A stretch of 26,700 nt of DNA from CADCVW01 sp035644935 (GTDB lineage Bacteria > Pseudomonadota > Alphaproteobacteria > Sphingomonadales > Sphingomonadaceae), in contig DASQNO010000007.1 of the NCBI GenBank assembly GCA_035644935.1, positions 1-26,700 of the forward strand, in the 5' to 3' direction. Position numbers and translations under genes: made by a program. Below, piece after piece: positions 1 to 6,755 of this stretch. Each line of letters begins with the position of its first letter. Within the stretch, counting starts at the first letter, position 1. Under the pieces are notes generated by a model. It worked only from the letters and a program-made list of their open reading frames with translations, ran no database searches and had not been told where the DNA came from.

Positions 1-399
1 CGCGAGGAGGCCGAGAGCCGCGGGGCCCCGGTGCTGGCGCGGGTGGCAAGCTGGGCGTCGGCCGGGGTCGACCCCTCGATCATGGGCATCGGCCCGGTGC
101 CGGCCTCCAAGAAGGCGCTCGAGAAAGCCGGCTGGACAATCGCCGACCTCGACCTCATCGAAGCCAATGAGGCGTTCGCGGCGCAGGCGCTGGCGGTCGG
201 CAAGGAGCTGGGCTGGGACGCCGAAAAGGTGAACGTCAACGGCGGCGCCATCGCCATCGGCCACCCGATCGGCGCCAGCGGCGCGCGCATCCTGACGACG
301 CTTGTCCACGAGATGGGAAAGCGCGACGCCAGGAAGGGCCTTGCCACCCTGTGCATCGGCGGCGGCATGGGCATTGCCCTGTGCCTCGAACGGCCTTGA
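1..399 (+). CDS. Acetyl-CoA acetyltransferase (thiolase), C-terminal part
   Basis: The reading frame is open from base 1, so the 5' part of the gene lies outside the window and about 132 codons remain. The sequence carries the thiolase C-terminal signatures: NEAFAAQ, then NVNGGAIAIGHPIGASG with the active-site His, and LCIGGGMG with the second catalytic Cys near the end. The frame ends in the usual ALCLER-type tail. Enzymes of this family condense or cleave acetyl-CoA/acetoacetyl-CoA in the cytoplasm, for polyhydroxyalkanoate synthesis or beta-oxidation. The family call is secure. The substrate range cannot be set from the C-terminus alone, so no phaA/atoB symbol is given. The next gene on the same strand starts 70 bases downstream. 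Confidence 0.95.
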   Translation, partial: REEAESRGAPVLARVASWASAGVDPSIMGIGPVPASKKALEKAGWTIADLDLIEANEAFAAQALAVGKELGWDAEKVNVNGGAIAIGHPIGASGARILTTLVHEMGKRDARKGLATLCIGGGMGIALCLERP

Positions 400-469
400 T
401 CGACGGGAGACGGGCAACCGGATGCGGTTCGGCTCGTTCACCAGCCGACACCAGCCCGAAGGACCCCGC

Positions 470-868
470 ATGAACCGCTTCGCCGCCCTTCTCCTGCCGA
501 TCAGCCTGGCCGCCTGTTCGGGCGATGGCAGCAAGGCCGAACAAACGGCGGACCAGCTCGAAAAGGCGGCAGGCCAGAGCGATCCGACATCGGCGGCCGT
601 GCTCGAAAACGCCGCCGCGGAAGTTCGCGCGACGGGCGACACTTCCGCGCTCTCCGACCCCGACTCGCCGACGCAAAAGGCGCTTGAGAACGCCGCCGCG
701 ATCAACCCCACGGGCGTCGGCAGCAACGTCGCGACCACCGCTGGTCCGACGCCCGCGCCGCCGCCCAAGCAGGCTTTGCCCAACTATGACGGGCAACGGC
801 TCAACCGCGACGAGAAAGGCAACCTCCAGCCGCGCCCCACGATCATCCCGCCAAACGCCCGCGATTGA
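470..868 (+). CDS. Small putative lipoprotein of unknown function
   Basis: A 132-residue protein starting MNRFAALLLP with a lipobox LAAC that places the lipidated Cys at residue 16. The mature part is rich in Ala, Asp, Glu and Gln, is probably helical, and ends in a Pro-rich region (PAPPPKQ) followed by a polar tail. An in-frame ATG at 422 would add 16 residues, but the signal peptide and lipobox fit the 470 start better. I do not recognise a domain. It is probably anchored in an envelope membrane facing the periplasm. Its neighbours, the thiolase upstream and tRNA-Arg downstream, give no functional hint. Confidence 0.8.
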   Translation: MNRFAALLLPISLAACSGDGSKAEQTADQLEKAAGQSDPTSAAVLENAAAEVRATGDTSALSDPDSPTQKALENAAAINPTGVGSNVATTAGPTPAPPPKQALPNYDGQRLNRDEKGNLQPRPTIIPPNARD

Positions 869-932
869 TCTCGCAGTGACCACGCACGCGCGCTTGTGCG
901 GCCGGCATTTAGGCTGCTAAGCTCGCACCCAC

Positions 933-1009
933 GCACCCGTAGCTCAGCTGGATAGAGTGGCGCCCTCCGAAGGCGTAGGTCAGAGGTTCGAATCCTCTCG
1001 GGTGCGCCA
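933..1009 (+). tRNA. tRNA-Arg (anticodon CCG)
   Basis: A 77-base cloverleaf. The acceptor stem GCACCCG pairs with CGGGTGC, followed by discriminator G and an encoded CCA (1007-1009). The D-arm contains AGCTGGATAGAG. The anticodon stem GCGCC/GGCGT encloses loop CTCCGAA with anticodon CCG, which reads codon CGG. The T-arm is AGAGG-TTCGAAT-CCTCT. All arms pair well, so the gene looks functional. It marks the edge of a long gene-poor stretch; tRNA 3' ends are common integration sites for genomic islands. Confidence 0.97.
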
Positions 1010-2515
1010 TCTCTCTCAGATCCCCAAAAGTGTTGCTGAGACGCATACACTTGCGGCCGATCGCGCGACTGGGGTCCGCCGTCCGAGCAGACCAGCGCTG
1101 TCCACTTACGATCTGCGCGCTTTATCTTCGATGCGGCATAGCCGGGGCGCTTTCACCGGGACACCGGGAATGCCGCTTTGTCTTAATTAGCCACGGGTGC
1201 CGCCGTCTCTTGGCCGGTTGCGAGCGACCGACTGACCCGCCGGTCTACTGGCACCGGCGAATACGTGAGCCCCAACTCCGCGCATGGTACTATGTTCCCC
1301 CCCCACGGGTGGCGTAGAGTGGGACATTGGTGACCAAGTTTGCTCCCTGGATCGGCAAGACGCCTGTTCGTGCTGATCGTCTTAAAGTTAAGCCAGCTTA
1401 TCCCTCAAAGTGCGGCATCAAGGCTATTCTGGTTCTTCGCCGCTTCCTATGGATGTCTTCATGCCGACAATCTCGTCTCCGTCGTTATGTACAGAGGTCT
1501 GAGCCTCGTGATTTTATTCTCGGCGATCGGGCAAGCTTAGATACTTGCTGGAAGCAGATGCGGTTCCGCATGTTGGCGCTCATGTTCCTCGCAGTGGACG
1601 TCATGGCAGGATTGGCCGCCGGAATGTGAGCGATAATCAACTTCTAGATACTTACCATTCTTGCGGAATATGCGTCTACTATGCGGTCCTTCTAGCGAAC
1701 TAAGAGTGGAAACCGAACGATACAGGTGTAGTTTTCAGTATCTGGAGGGAGCTTAAGTTCCGCAAATACTTGAACATCGGCCTTTCGAAGACTCGCACAG
1801 CGCTGATGAGGCCTCGAGACGGTGATAGTCTGCTCCATATGTGCCCGTCTCATCGGCAAGACCATCGTCTGGCACCTCTCCGTGCCCAGAAGCCTTGTTC
1901 GTCTGCGAACGGGGCTTTGGGTCAGGCCTTGAACGGCGACCCAGGCGGACCGGCTTGCGATGCGAGAGTTCGTTGAGGTCAATCTGGACGCCCGGCTCAT
2001 CCAGGAAAACGCCCTCGGGTTCTGCCACGCAACGGAGCCGCTTGAACGAAAGCCGTGGTTGGTGGCGGCGTGAGTTGCGGCTGATCCAAGCCACTCCGCG
2101 ATCGGAACCCAAATATAATGTTGCGCTGGCACCGCCCCTCAAGGCGTACTCCAGGCCACTTGCGATCGTTTGCGGCGGGGGAGAACTCGGCGGACTGATT
2201 GCTCAGCCTGCGAGATACGTGGCGCGTGGTACACCCGAGGTGGTGCCGAAGATTCGTGTTTGCGGTCGACAAGAATTATGGGCGGCCAAAGACGCGTGCG
2301 ATCCGGACGCCGTCTTCGGCTTCGGAAGCCCCGGTAGCAGTGGCTCCCGATCGACCAGCCGGCAAACGGTTTTCACCTCCGAGAGCATCGTCCCTTTATC
2401 TCAGGTGCAAAGTGCCGATGTTCCATGATGATCGGCCCGGCGCGCTCGAAATTAGGACGGGATCAGTCTCGGTCCGCGGCACCGACCGACCCGCCGTGCC
2501 CAATAACGGCAGACG
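1010..2515. other. Gene-poor, lower-GC region with no supported gene
   Basis: About 1.5 kb between the tRNA and pal. Short open frames exist on both strands, the longest being 1841-2428 (+) and 1692-2132 (-). None has a recognisable domain, a good ribosome-binding site or convincing composition. GC is visibly lower than in the flanks: I count 24 of 60 bases at 1621-1680 against 48 of 60 at 23041-23100. There is a run of eight C at 1297-1304. The stretch reads like decayed coding sequence or foreign DNA. I saw no integrase, transposase, terminal inverted repeats or clear structured RNA. Confidence 0.6.
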
Positions 2516-3061
2516 TCATCGCGGGAGCACCGTTACCGCCCGGCGGTTCCGTGCCCAAGAGGACTCGTCGGAGCCTTGGGCGACGGGGCGCTCCTTCCCC
2601 CAGCTGACCACGGTCATTCGCGTGCCGGGCACGCCTCGCGAAACCAGATGGTTTCTGGCCGCAGTAGCCCGCCGGTCGCCGAGCGCCAGATTGTACTCAC
2701 GCGTCCCGCGCTCGTCGGCGTGTCCCTCCACTGTGACCTGAATGCGCGGGTTGGCAAGAAGCCAAGCTGCCTGGGCATCTAGCGTAGCCCGACCCGCGGC
2801 GTCGACGACGAAGCTGTCCGTGTTGAAGAAAATCGTGTCGGACCCCGCTCGCGCGACGAAGTCGGCCCGAGCAGCTTCCAGCTCCGCCGCGCTCACGCCC
2901 GCCGCCGAATATCCCTCGCCATAGCTACCAGCCGAGCCGGAGCCCTGCTCCGTAGCGGCAAGCGCCGGCGGGGCGTCGCTCAATTTCTTCTTCGCGCAAC
3001 CGCTGGCCAGCAGGGCAGCGGCGACGGCGGCGCCAAGAATTGGTGAAGTGAGGACGCGCAT
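2516..3061 (-). CDS. pal: Peptidoglycan-associated lipoprotein Pal
   Basis: A 181-residue protein starting MRVLTSPILG with lipobox LASGC (lipidated Cys 22). A polar linker follows, then a complete OmpA_C-type domain at about residues 70-181. The domain has the family hallmarks: a TIFFNTDSF opening, GHADERGTREYN with the Asp and downstream Arg that hold diaminopimelate, and the SWGKERPVAQGSDE and NRRAVTV ending typical of Pal. Pal sits in the outer membrane, binds peptidoglycan and works with TolB in the Tol-Pal system. The start lies 11 bases after the stop of a tolB-like remnant, the usual tolB-pal layout, but tolQRA and a cpoB/ybgF homologue are not visible. It may therefore be a second copy. 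AGGA precedes the start at a reasonable distance. Confidence 0.9.
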   Translation of the reverse strand: MRVLTSPILGAAVAAALLASGCAKKKLSDAPPALAATEQGSGSAGSYGEGYSAAGVSAAELEAARADFVARAGSDTIFFNTDSFVVDAAGRATLDAQAAWLLANPRIQVTVEGHADERGTREYNLALGDRRATAARNHLVSRGVPGTRMTVVSWGKERPVAQGSDESSWARNRRAVTVLPR

Positions 3062-3072
3062 GGTGATAATTC

Positions 3073-3375
3073 CTAATTGAGCAGGGGCAACCCGCTCGGG
3101 TCCGAGCCGTCGAGCGGGGTGGAGATGCGGCGCTCGTTGACGCCCGCGAGATAAACGGACCACAGGTCCGCATTGCCCGTATCTCGGGCGGTGCGGTGGA
3201 ACATGATGACGCGGCCTTGCCAAGGCGAGGCTTCGGCCAAAGGCGACGGCGCTTGCACGCAAGTAGGCGCTTGGGTGAAGGCGAGCAGCAAGGTCCCGGA
3301 CCCGGAGGCACCCGCTGCGTGATCGAACACGGGCGGCGGTTGAGTCAGGTCGGTGGAAACGGCGGTTCGGCGCAT
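3073..3375 (-). pseudogene. Decayed 3' remnant of tolB
   Basis: The open frame ends with a recognisable TolB C-terminus: GRVIMFHRTARD, then a segment reading DLWSVYLAGVNERRISTP, then DGSDPSGLPLLN before a TAG stop. TolB proteins end in the same pattern (PNGRVIMF..., VDLTGVNERR..., SDPAW.PLL). The preceding EASPWQGRVIMF looks like the expected SPSWAPNGRVIMF with a few residues lost. Further upstream the frame stops resembling TolB, and most of the roughly 430-residue protein, including signal peptide and most propeller blades, is absent. The 5' boundary is uncertain: homology seems to fade between about 3230 and 3330. The 11-base spacing to pal is preserved, so this looks like the residue of a tolB-pal pair. 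Confidence 0.7.
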
Positions 3376-3489
3376 CCGGGGCGATTAGACGCTTGGCGCC
3401 GTGCCCGTTACTATGCCTTTCCCACGGGGGCGCGGCATAGGATTGCCGTTCTAACACCGCAGCTCCGCCCAATGCGAAGAGTTCGGCCG

Positions 3490-3518
3490 AAGCGGGGCTC
3501 CGACTCCCGGCCCCGCTT
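3490..3518. terminator. GC-rich hairpin 3' of the response regulator gene
   Basis: AAGCGGGGC (3490-3498) and GCCCCGCTT (3510-3518) form a perfect 9-bp stem with an 11-base loop. The hairpin lies about 30 bases beyond the stop of the kdpE-like gene on the minus strand and before the tolB remnant. No T-run follows on either strand, so a classical intrinsic terminator is not assured. It could act as a factor-assisted terminator or protect an mRNA 3' end. Confidence 0.4.
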
Positions 3519-3548
3519 CAACCGACCACGATAATCTCGGTGAACATT

Positions 3549-4262
3549 CTAGCTCAAGCGTGTGCCGCGCGAGGCTGCCGCGCCTTGATCGCGCAGACGG
3601 TACCCCACGCCCGGCTCCGTCAAGATGATCTGGGGCTCTGATGGATCATATTCGAGCTTCTGCCGCAGGAGCCCCATGTAGCTCCGCAAATATTGCGTGT
3701 CGGTAGCCGGATCGCCCCAACCGGCGACGAGCAGCCGGCGTTGCGTGACAACCTGTCCAGCATGTTCGGCGAGCGTCCGCAAAAGCTCGAACTCCTTAGG
3801 CGACAGCTTCACTTCGTCACCGAGGAGCTTCACCTCGCGCTTTCCGAAGTCGATCTGGAGTTCACGGCTTTCGAAGACTAGCGGGCGAGCCGGTGCGTTG
3901 GTCATCCGTCTGAGCGCGGCGCGCACACGGGCCAGGAGCTCCTCAATGCTGAAGGGCTTGTTGACGTAATCGTCTGCGCCTTCGTCCAAGCTTGCAACCT
4001 TTTCCGCCTCCTGGTGCCTGGCTGAAAGTACGATAACCGCCAAGCTCCCCAAGTTCTGGAGCTTTGAAATGATCTCCTTACCATCGGCATCCGGAAGGCC
4101 GAGATCGAGAAGAACAACGTCCACTTTGTTCTCTGATGCGAAACTCAAGCCGTCTGCGGCAGTTTCGGCCGCGGCGACTTGGAAACCTTTGGCTTCCAGG
4201 ACCGGTCTCAACGCCTCTGCGATGGCGGGTTCGTCGTCGATGACGAGAATGCTAGGTTTCAT
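3549..4262 (-). CDS. kdpE: KdpE-like response regulator (OmpR/PhoB family)
   Basis: A 237-residue protein with an N-terminal receiver: acidic pair D9/D10 in VIDDEP, phospho-acceptor D53 in LLDLGLPD, and K102 in YVNKPF. A winged-helix DNA-binding domain follows at about 130-230, with LSPKEFELLRTLAEHAG and a terminal GVGYRLRD wing. The overall pattern is closest to KdpE. The start overlaps the stop of the kinase gene by 4 bases (ATGA), which indicates translational coupling and a shared transcript. In classical systems KdpE activates kdpFABC potassium-pump genes, but none is in this window, so the target is unknown. The gene symbol reflects family resemblance, not a shown role in potassium control. 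Confidence 0.88.
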   Translation of the reverse strand: MKPSILVIDDEPAIAEALRPVLEAKGFQVAAAETAADGLSFASENKVDVVLLDLGLPDADGKEIISKLQNLGSLAVIVLSARHQEAEKVASLDEGADDYVNKPFSIEELLARVRAALRRMTNAPARPLVFESRELQIDFGKREVKLLGDEVKLSPKEFELLRTLAEHAGQVVTQRRLLVAGWGDPATDTQYLRSYMGLLRQKLEYDPSEPQIILTEPGVGYRLRDQGAAASRGTRLS

Positions 4263-5764
4263 GGCTCGCCTCGAAATTGCTGCTTGGAGAGGGGCAGCTC
4301 GACAACGACACGGGTTCCGCCTCCGGCACTTACGGGGCTTTCCGCCCAGATCGATCCGCCAAACGCTTCGGCGAAACCCTTGCTGATCGCCAAACCGAGT
4401 CCACTCCCGTCCCGCAACACGGCACCCCCGCGATAGAAGCGTTCGAAGATGCGACCGAGGTCAGCTGGGGAAATGCCGGGCCCGTCATCGGTAATCTCCA
4501 CGACCAGCCGACCGTCGGTGACATTCGCGGCGACTCCGATGCGGCTGTTTTCGGCGCTGTAACGTACGGCGTTGTCGAGAACGTTGAAGAACATCTGCTC
4601 AAGCATGACTGGATCGCCTCGCATCAAAGCGTAATCGGGCGATATGGCCTTTTCGAAGACGTGGTGATGCGCGACCTCGCGCGCCCGGGTTATGGCTGCG
4701 CCAAGTCCCTCGACCGCATCTATGTCCGTAAACGCAGCACCTTCGAAGCCGGCCTGTATTCGCCCGAGATTCAGCAGGTTTGTCGTGTAGCGGTTGAGCC
4801 GCGCGCACTGCGTTTCGATGACGATCAGCAGGTCTCGCCGGGACACCGCTGGCAGTTCGTCGCCGTAGTCGGTCAAGCTGCTCGCCGAGGCCGATATGGC
4901 CGCAAGCGGAGTTCGCATGTCGTGCGAAACCGATGACAGCAGCGAAGTCTTGAATTGCTCGGATCGCTTTACCGCTTCTGCTTCGGCCAGGCGCTCGAGA
5001 AGCAGGCATCGTTCCACCGCAATCCCGAGGAGGTTCACCAGCGCCTCGATGTCGAAGCGCTGCTGCCCGGTGGCTGCTGAGTTGCGTAGGATCAGCACTC
5101 CTACCGCCTGCTCGGAGGCCGAAAGGAGGAAGGCGGTTTCGTGGCCGCGAACGAGCTTGGCAAGCTGCGCATCCAGCATCTGGCTGGCGGTCAGGATGGA
5201 CGTGGACGAGCCGAGGGACTCAAGCGCCCCGTCACGAACGACGTACAATTCCAGCCGGTCGGTCAGCCCCTCCGCCGTCTCGGATAAAGCGGCGGAGATC
5301 TCGGCCACGCGAACCGCGGATTGAAGACGACTGCTTACCGCCAAAAGCAATCTTAGCTGGCGCTGCGCTTCTTCGGCCACGTGCGCTCGATCTTTAAGTC
5401 GCCCTGCGAGCAGGCCCGACACGATGGCGCTGAGGTTGAAGACGATAAGCGGAACATACTCGTCAGCCGACGAGATGCTGAACCGAAATACAGGCTGACT
5501 AAGAAAGAAATTATAGATGATCGAGGCGGCGACGGCCGCCCCAAGCCCGCTACGTACCCCCGCCACCGAGCCGATGAGCGTCACGCCAAGAACGTAAACA
5601 ACTGCGGAGGTGATATGGCGATCGAGCGATTGAGCGGCGAAGGCGGCGCCGGTGGACAGCAGAAAGATCACAACCGCCGCGCTCAGCGAGCGCAGTCCCG
5701 TCGTCTGCGTGACGATATGCTCTGGCGCGTTCGCTGTCGAGCGCCGGCCGAGTGAAGCTAGCAT
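4259..5764 (-). CDS. KdpD-like sensor histidine kinase lacking the KdpD/Usp N-terminal region
   Basis: A 501-residue protein. It opens with four closely spaced membrane segments (about 27-45, 52-70, 73-90 and 104-122) that match the DUF4118 transmembrane block of KdpD. A GAF-like cytoplasmic part follows (about 135-255), then the kinase core: H-box SSVSHDMRTPLAAI with phospho-acceptor H281, N-box NVLDNAVRYS (about 394-403), and ATP-lid motifs DDGPGIS and GSGLGLAIS. Classical KdpD is about 900 residues with a cytoplasmic KdpD domain and Usp domain in front; both are missing, and only about 25 residues precede the first membrane segment. It is therefore a short KdpD, either ancestral or truncated, probably sensing through the membrane block. 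It is coupled to the regulator downstream and lies 40 bases after the OmpA-like gene. Confidence 0.88.
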   Translation of the reverse strand: MLASLGRRSTANAPEHIVTQTTGLRSLSAAVVIFLLSTGAAFAAQSLDRHITSAVVYVLGVTLIGSVAGVRSGLGAAVAASIIYNFFLSQPVFRFSISSADEYVPLIVFNLSAIVSGLLAGRLKDRAHVAEEAQRQLRLLLAVSSRLQSAVRVAEISAALSETAEGLTDRLELYVVRDGALESLGSSTSILTASQMLDAQLAKLVRGHETAFLLSASEQAVGVLILRNSAATGQQRFDIEALVNLLGIAVERCLLLERLAEAEAVKRSEQFKTSLLSSVSHDMRTPLAAISASASSLTDYGDELPAVSRRDLLIVIETQCARLNRYTTNLLNLGRIQAGFEGAAFTDIDAVEGLGAAITRAREVAHHHVFEKAISPDYALMRGDPVMLEQMFFNVLDNAVRYSAENSRIGVAANVTDGRLVVEITDDGPGISPADLGRIFERFYRGGAVLRDGSGLGLAISKGFAEAFGGSIWAESPVSAGGGTRVVVELPLSKQQFRGEP

Positions 5765-5772
5765 GCGCTGGC

Positions 5773-5803
5773 CTCTCGAGAATTCGCGAGGCGGCTCGCC
5801 GCC
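5773..5803 (-). other. Hairpins between the OmpA-like gene and kdpD-like gene
   Basis: GGCGGC-TC-GCCGCC (5790-5803) lies directly after the stop of the OmpA-like gene on the minus strand and can fold into a stem with a CTCG tetraloop. Next to it, at 5773-5792, CCTCGCG and CGAGAGG form a second, imperfect stem around an AATTCT loop just before the kinase start. There is no U-tract. The pair could attenuate read-through from the OmpA-like gene into the kinase genes or act as an mRNA processing barrier. Function is inferred from position only. Confidence 0.3.
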
Positions 5804-5804
5804 A

Positions 5805-6491
5805 CTACTTGTCCATTACAATCAATTGCCCGTTTCCATCATCGAACTTGTCGTCCGGGCTCGACGTGTCGTCCTCAAGGCCGGGATCTCCTCCGGACTC
5901 GGCCGTCATCCTATTCCTGGCCACGCCCGCGGCGGCTAGCACGTCCACGATCGCATTTGCACGCTGACCGCCCAGGTCGGACCCGGCGGCCGGCTTCTCT
6001 CCACCACCATACCCAACGATTTTGACTCGCGCACGAGGGTAAGCGCTGAGAATAGCGGCAAGGTCGCTGAGGCCATCGGCGGGATCGATCATCGGTTCGG
6101 CGGAACCGTAGGTGAAGAACAGCTGGTCGAATTCGAAAGCCTGCGGCGGCGGCTCCTTGGACGCCAGAAACTGCTGAAGTTCATGGTTCATCGAACCCTT
6201 CTCCAGCTGCGCCGGTCGCCCGTTGGGCAGAAGCATGTTCACGGTACCCTGAGGGGGGTTCAGCCAAGCCTCGGTTTCCGACTCGCGCGTTATCGGACTG
6301 CTTCCCGGCGTGCTGATCTGCGACCAGCAACGGCTCACACCGAAGGCAAGTGCGATCACGACAGCGATTCTGAAGATTGCCTTGGTTGCGCCTCGCCAGT
6401 CCACTCGCGCCCGCGGGCGTGGCGACGCGAACTCGCGAACCGTCGTATCCATCCTGGCGATCGTCGCGTCTTTCGCATGTCGATACTTCAT
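5805..6491 (-). CDS. Membrane-anchored OmpA-domain protein with atypical binding loop
   Basis: An in-frame ATG at 6515 would give 236 residues. The ATG at 6491 (MKYRHAKD) is preferred because GAGAGAGG lies upstream, although spaced somewhat widely. The N-terminal part is basic, then one hydrophobic segment (AIFRIAVVIALAFGV) probably anchors the protein in the inner membrane. After a linker, the C-terminal 110 or so residues resemble an OmpA_C peptidoglycan-binding domain: AFEFDQLFFTYGSAE, then IDPADGLSDLAAIL, then KIVGYGGGEKP, and LGGQRANAIVDVL with the conserved Arg. The usual TD after the GH/GY strand, whose Asp contacts diaminopimelate, reads GG here, and the common NRRV ending is missing. 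Peptidoglycan binding may be weak or altered. It lies upstream of the kinase pair on the same strand. Confidence 0.75.
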   Translation of the reverse strand: MKYRHAKDATIARMDTTVREFASPRPRARVDWRGATKAIFRIAVVIALAFGVSRCWSQISTPGSSPITRESETEAWLNPPQGTVNMLLPNGRPAQLEKGSMNHELQQFLASKEPPPQAFEFDQLFFTYGSAEPMIDPADGLSDLAAILSAYPRARVKIVGYGGGEKPAAGSDLGGQRANAIVDVLAAAGVARNRMTAESGGDPGLEDDTSSPDDKFDDGNGQLIVMDK

Positions 6492-6755
6492 GTGCGTCGC
6501 GGCCTCTCTCGACATGTCGATGCGGATGGCGCGCTCGCCGACCGGGCGCGCCGTCTTGATTGTCGCTCCCGTAATCCGCGCCGCCTCGGTCGGTTAGTAT
6601 GGGATTCCAATATGCAACAACGAGTTCGTGGCTTAAACCTCCAGAACTGCCAGGTCGCGCGATGGTCTATCGTCTTCAGCCACTGCCGCTGGTTATCGAT
6701 CGGTACCAGGAGAAATTGTCACCTTGTCGACTTTGTACCGGTGCAAGACCCGGAC

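Noticed and set aside
1194..1210. CGGGTGCCGCCGTCTCT resembles the tRNA-Arg 3' end CGGGTGCGCCATCTCTC and could be an attachment-site repeat
   Set aside because: It needs a gap and has a mismatch, lies only about 190 bases from the tRNA, and no integrase or bounded element lies between. Chance similarity is likely.
1309..1334. GTGGCGTAGA-GTGGGACATT-GGTGAC with 10-bp period, like the repeats bound by MraZ upstream of division genes
   Set aside because: Only one copy is a good GTGGGA, and no mraZ or division gene follows; the sequence after it has no credible gene.
1340..1540. A 66-codon open frame with two hydrophobic stretches that could be a small membrane protein
   Set aside because: The start is TTG without a ribosome-binding site, no family is recognised, and the surrounding DNA looks non-coding.
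1692..2142. Overlapping minus-strand frames of 129-146 codons, considered as a decayed PilZ or regulator gene
   Set aside because: No motif of PilZ or another family could be traced through any frame, even allowing for frameshifts.
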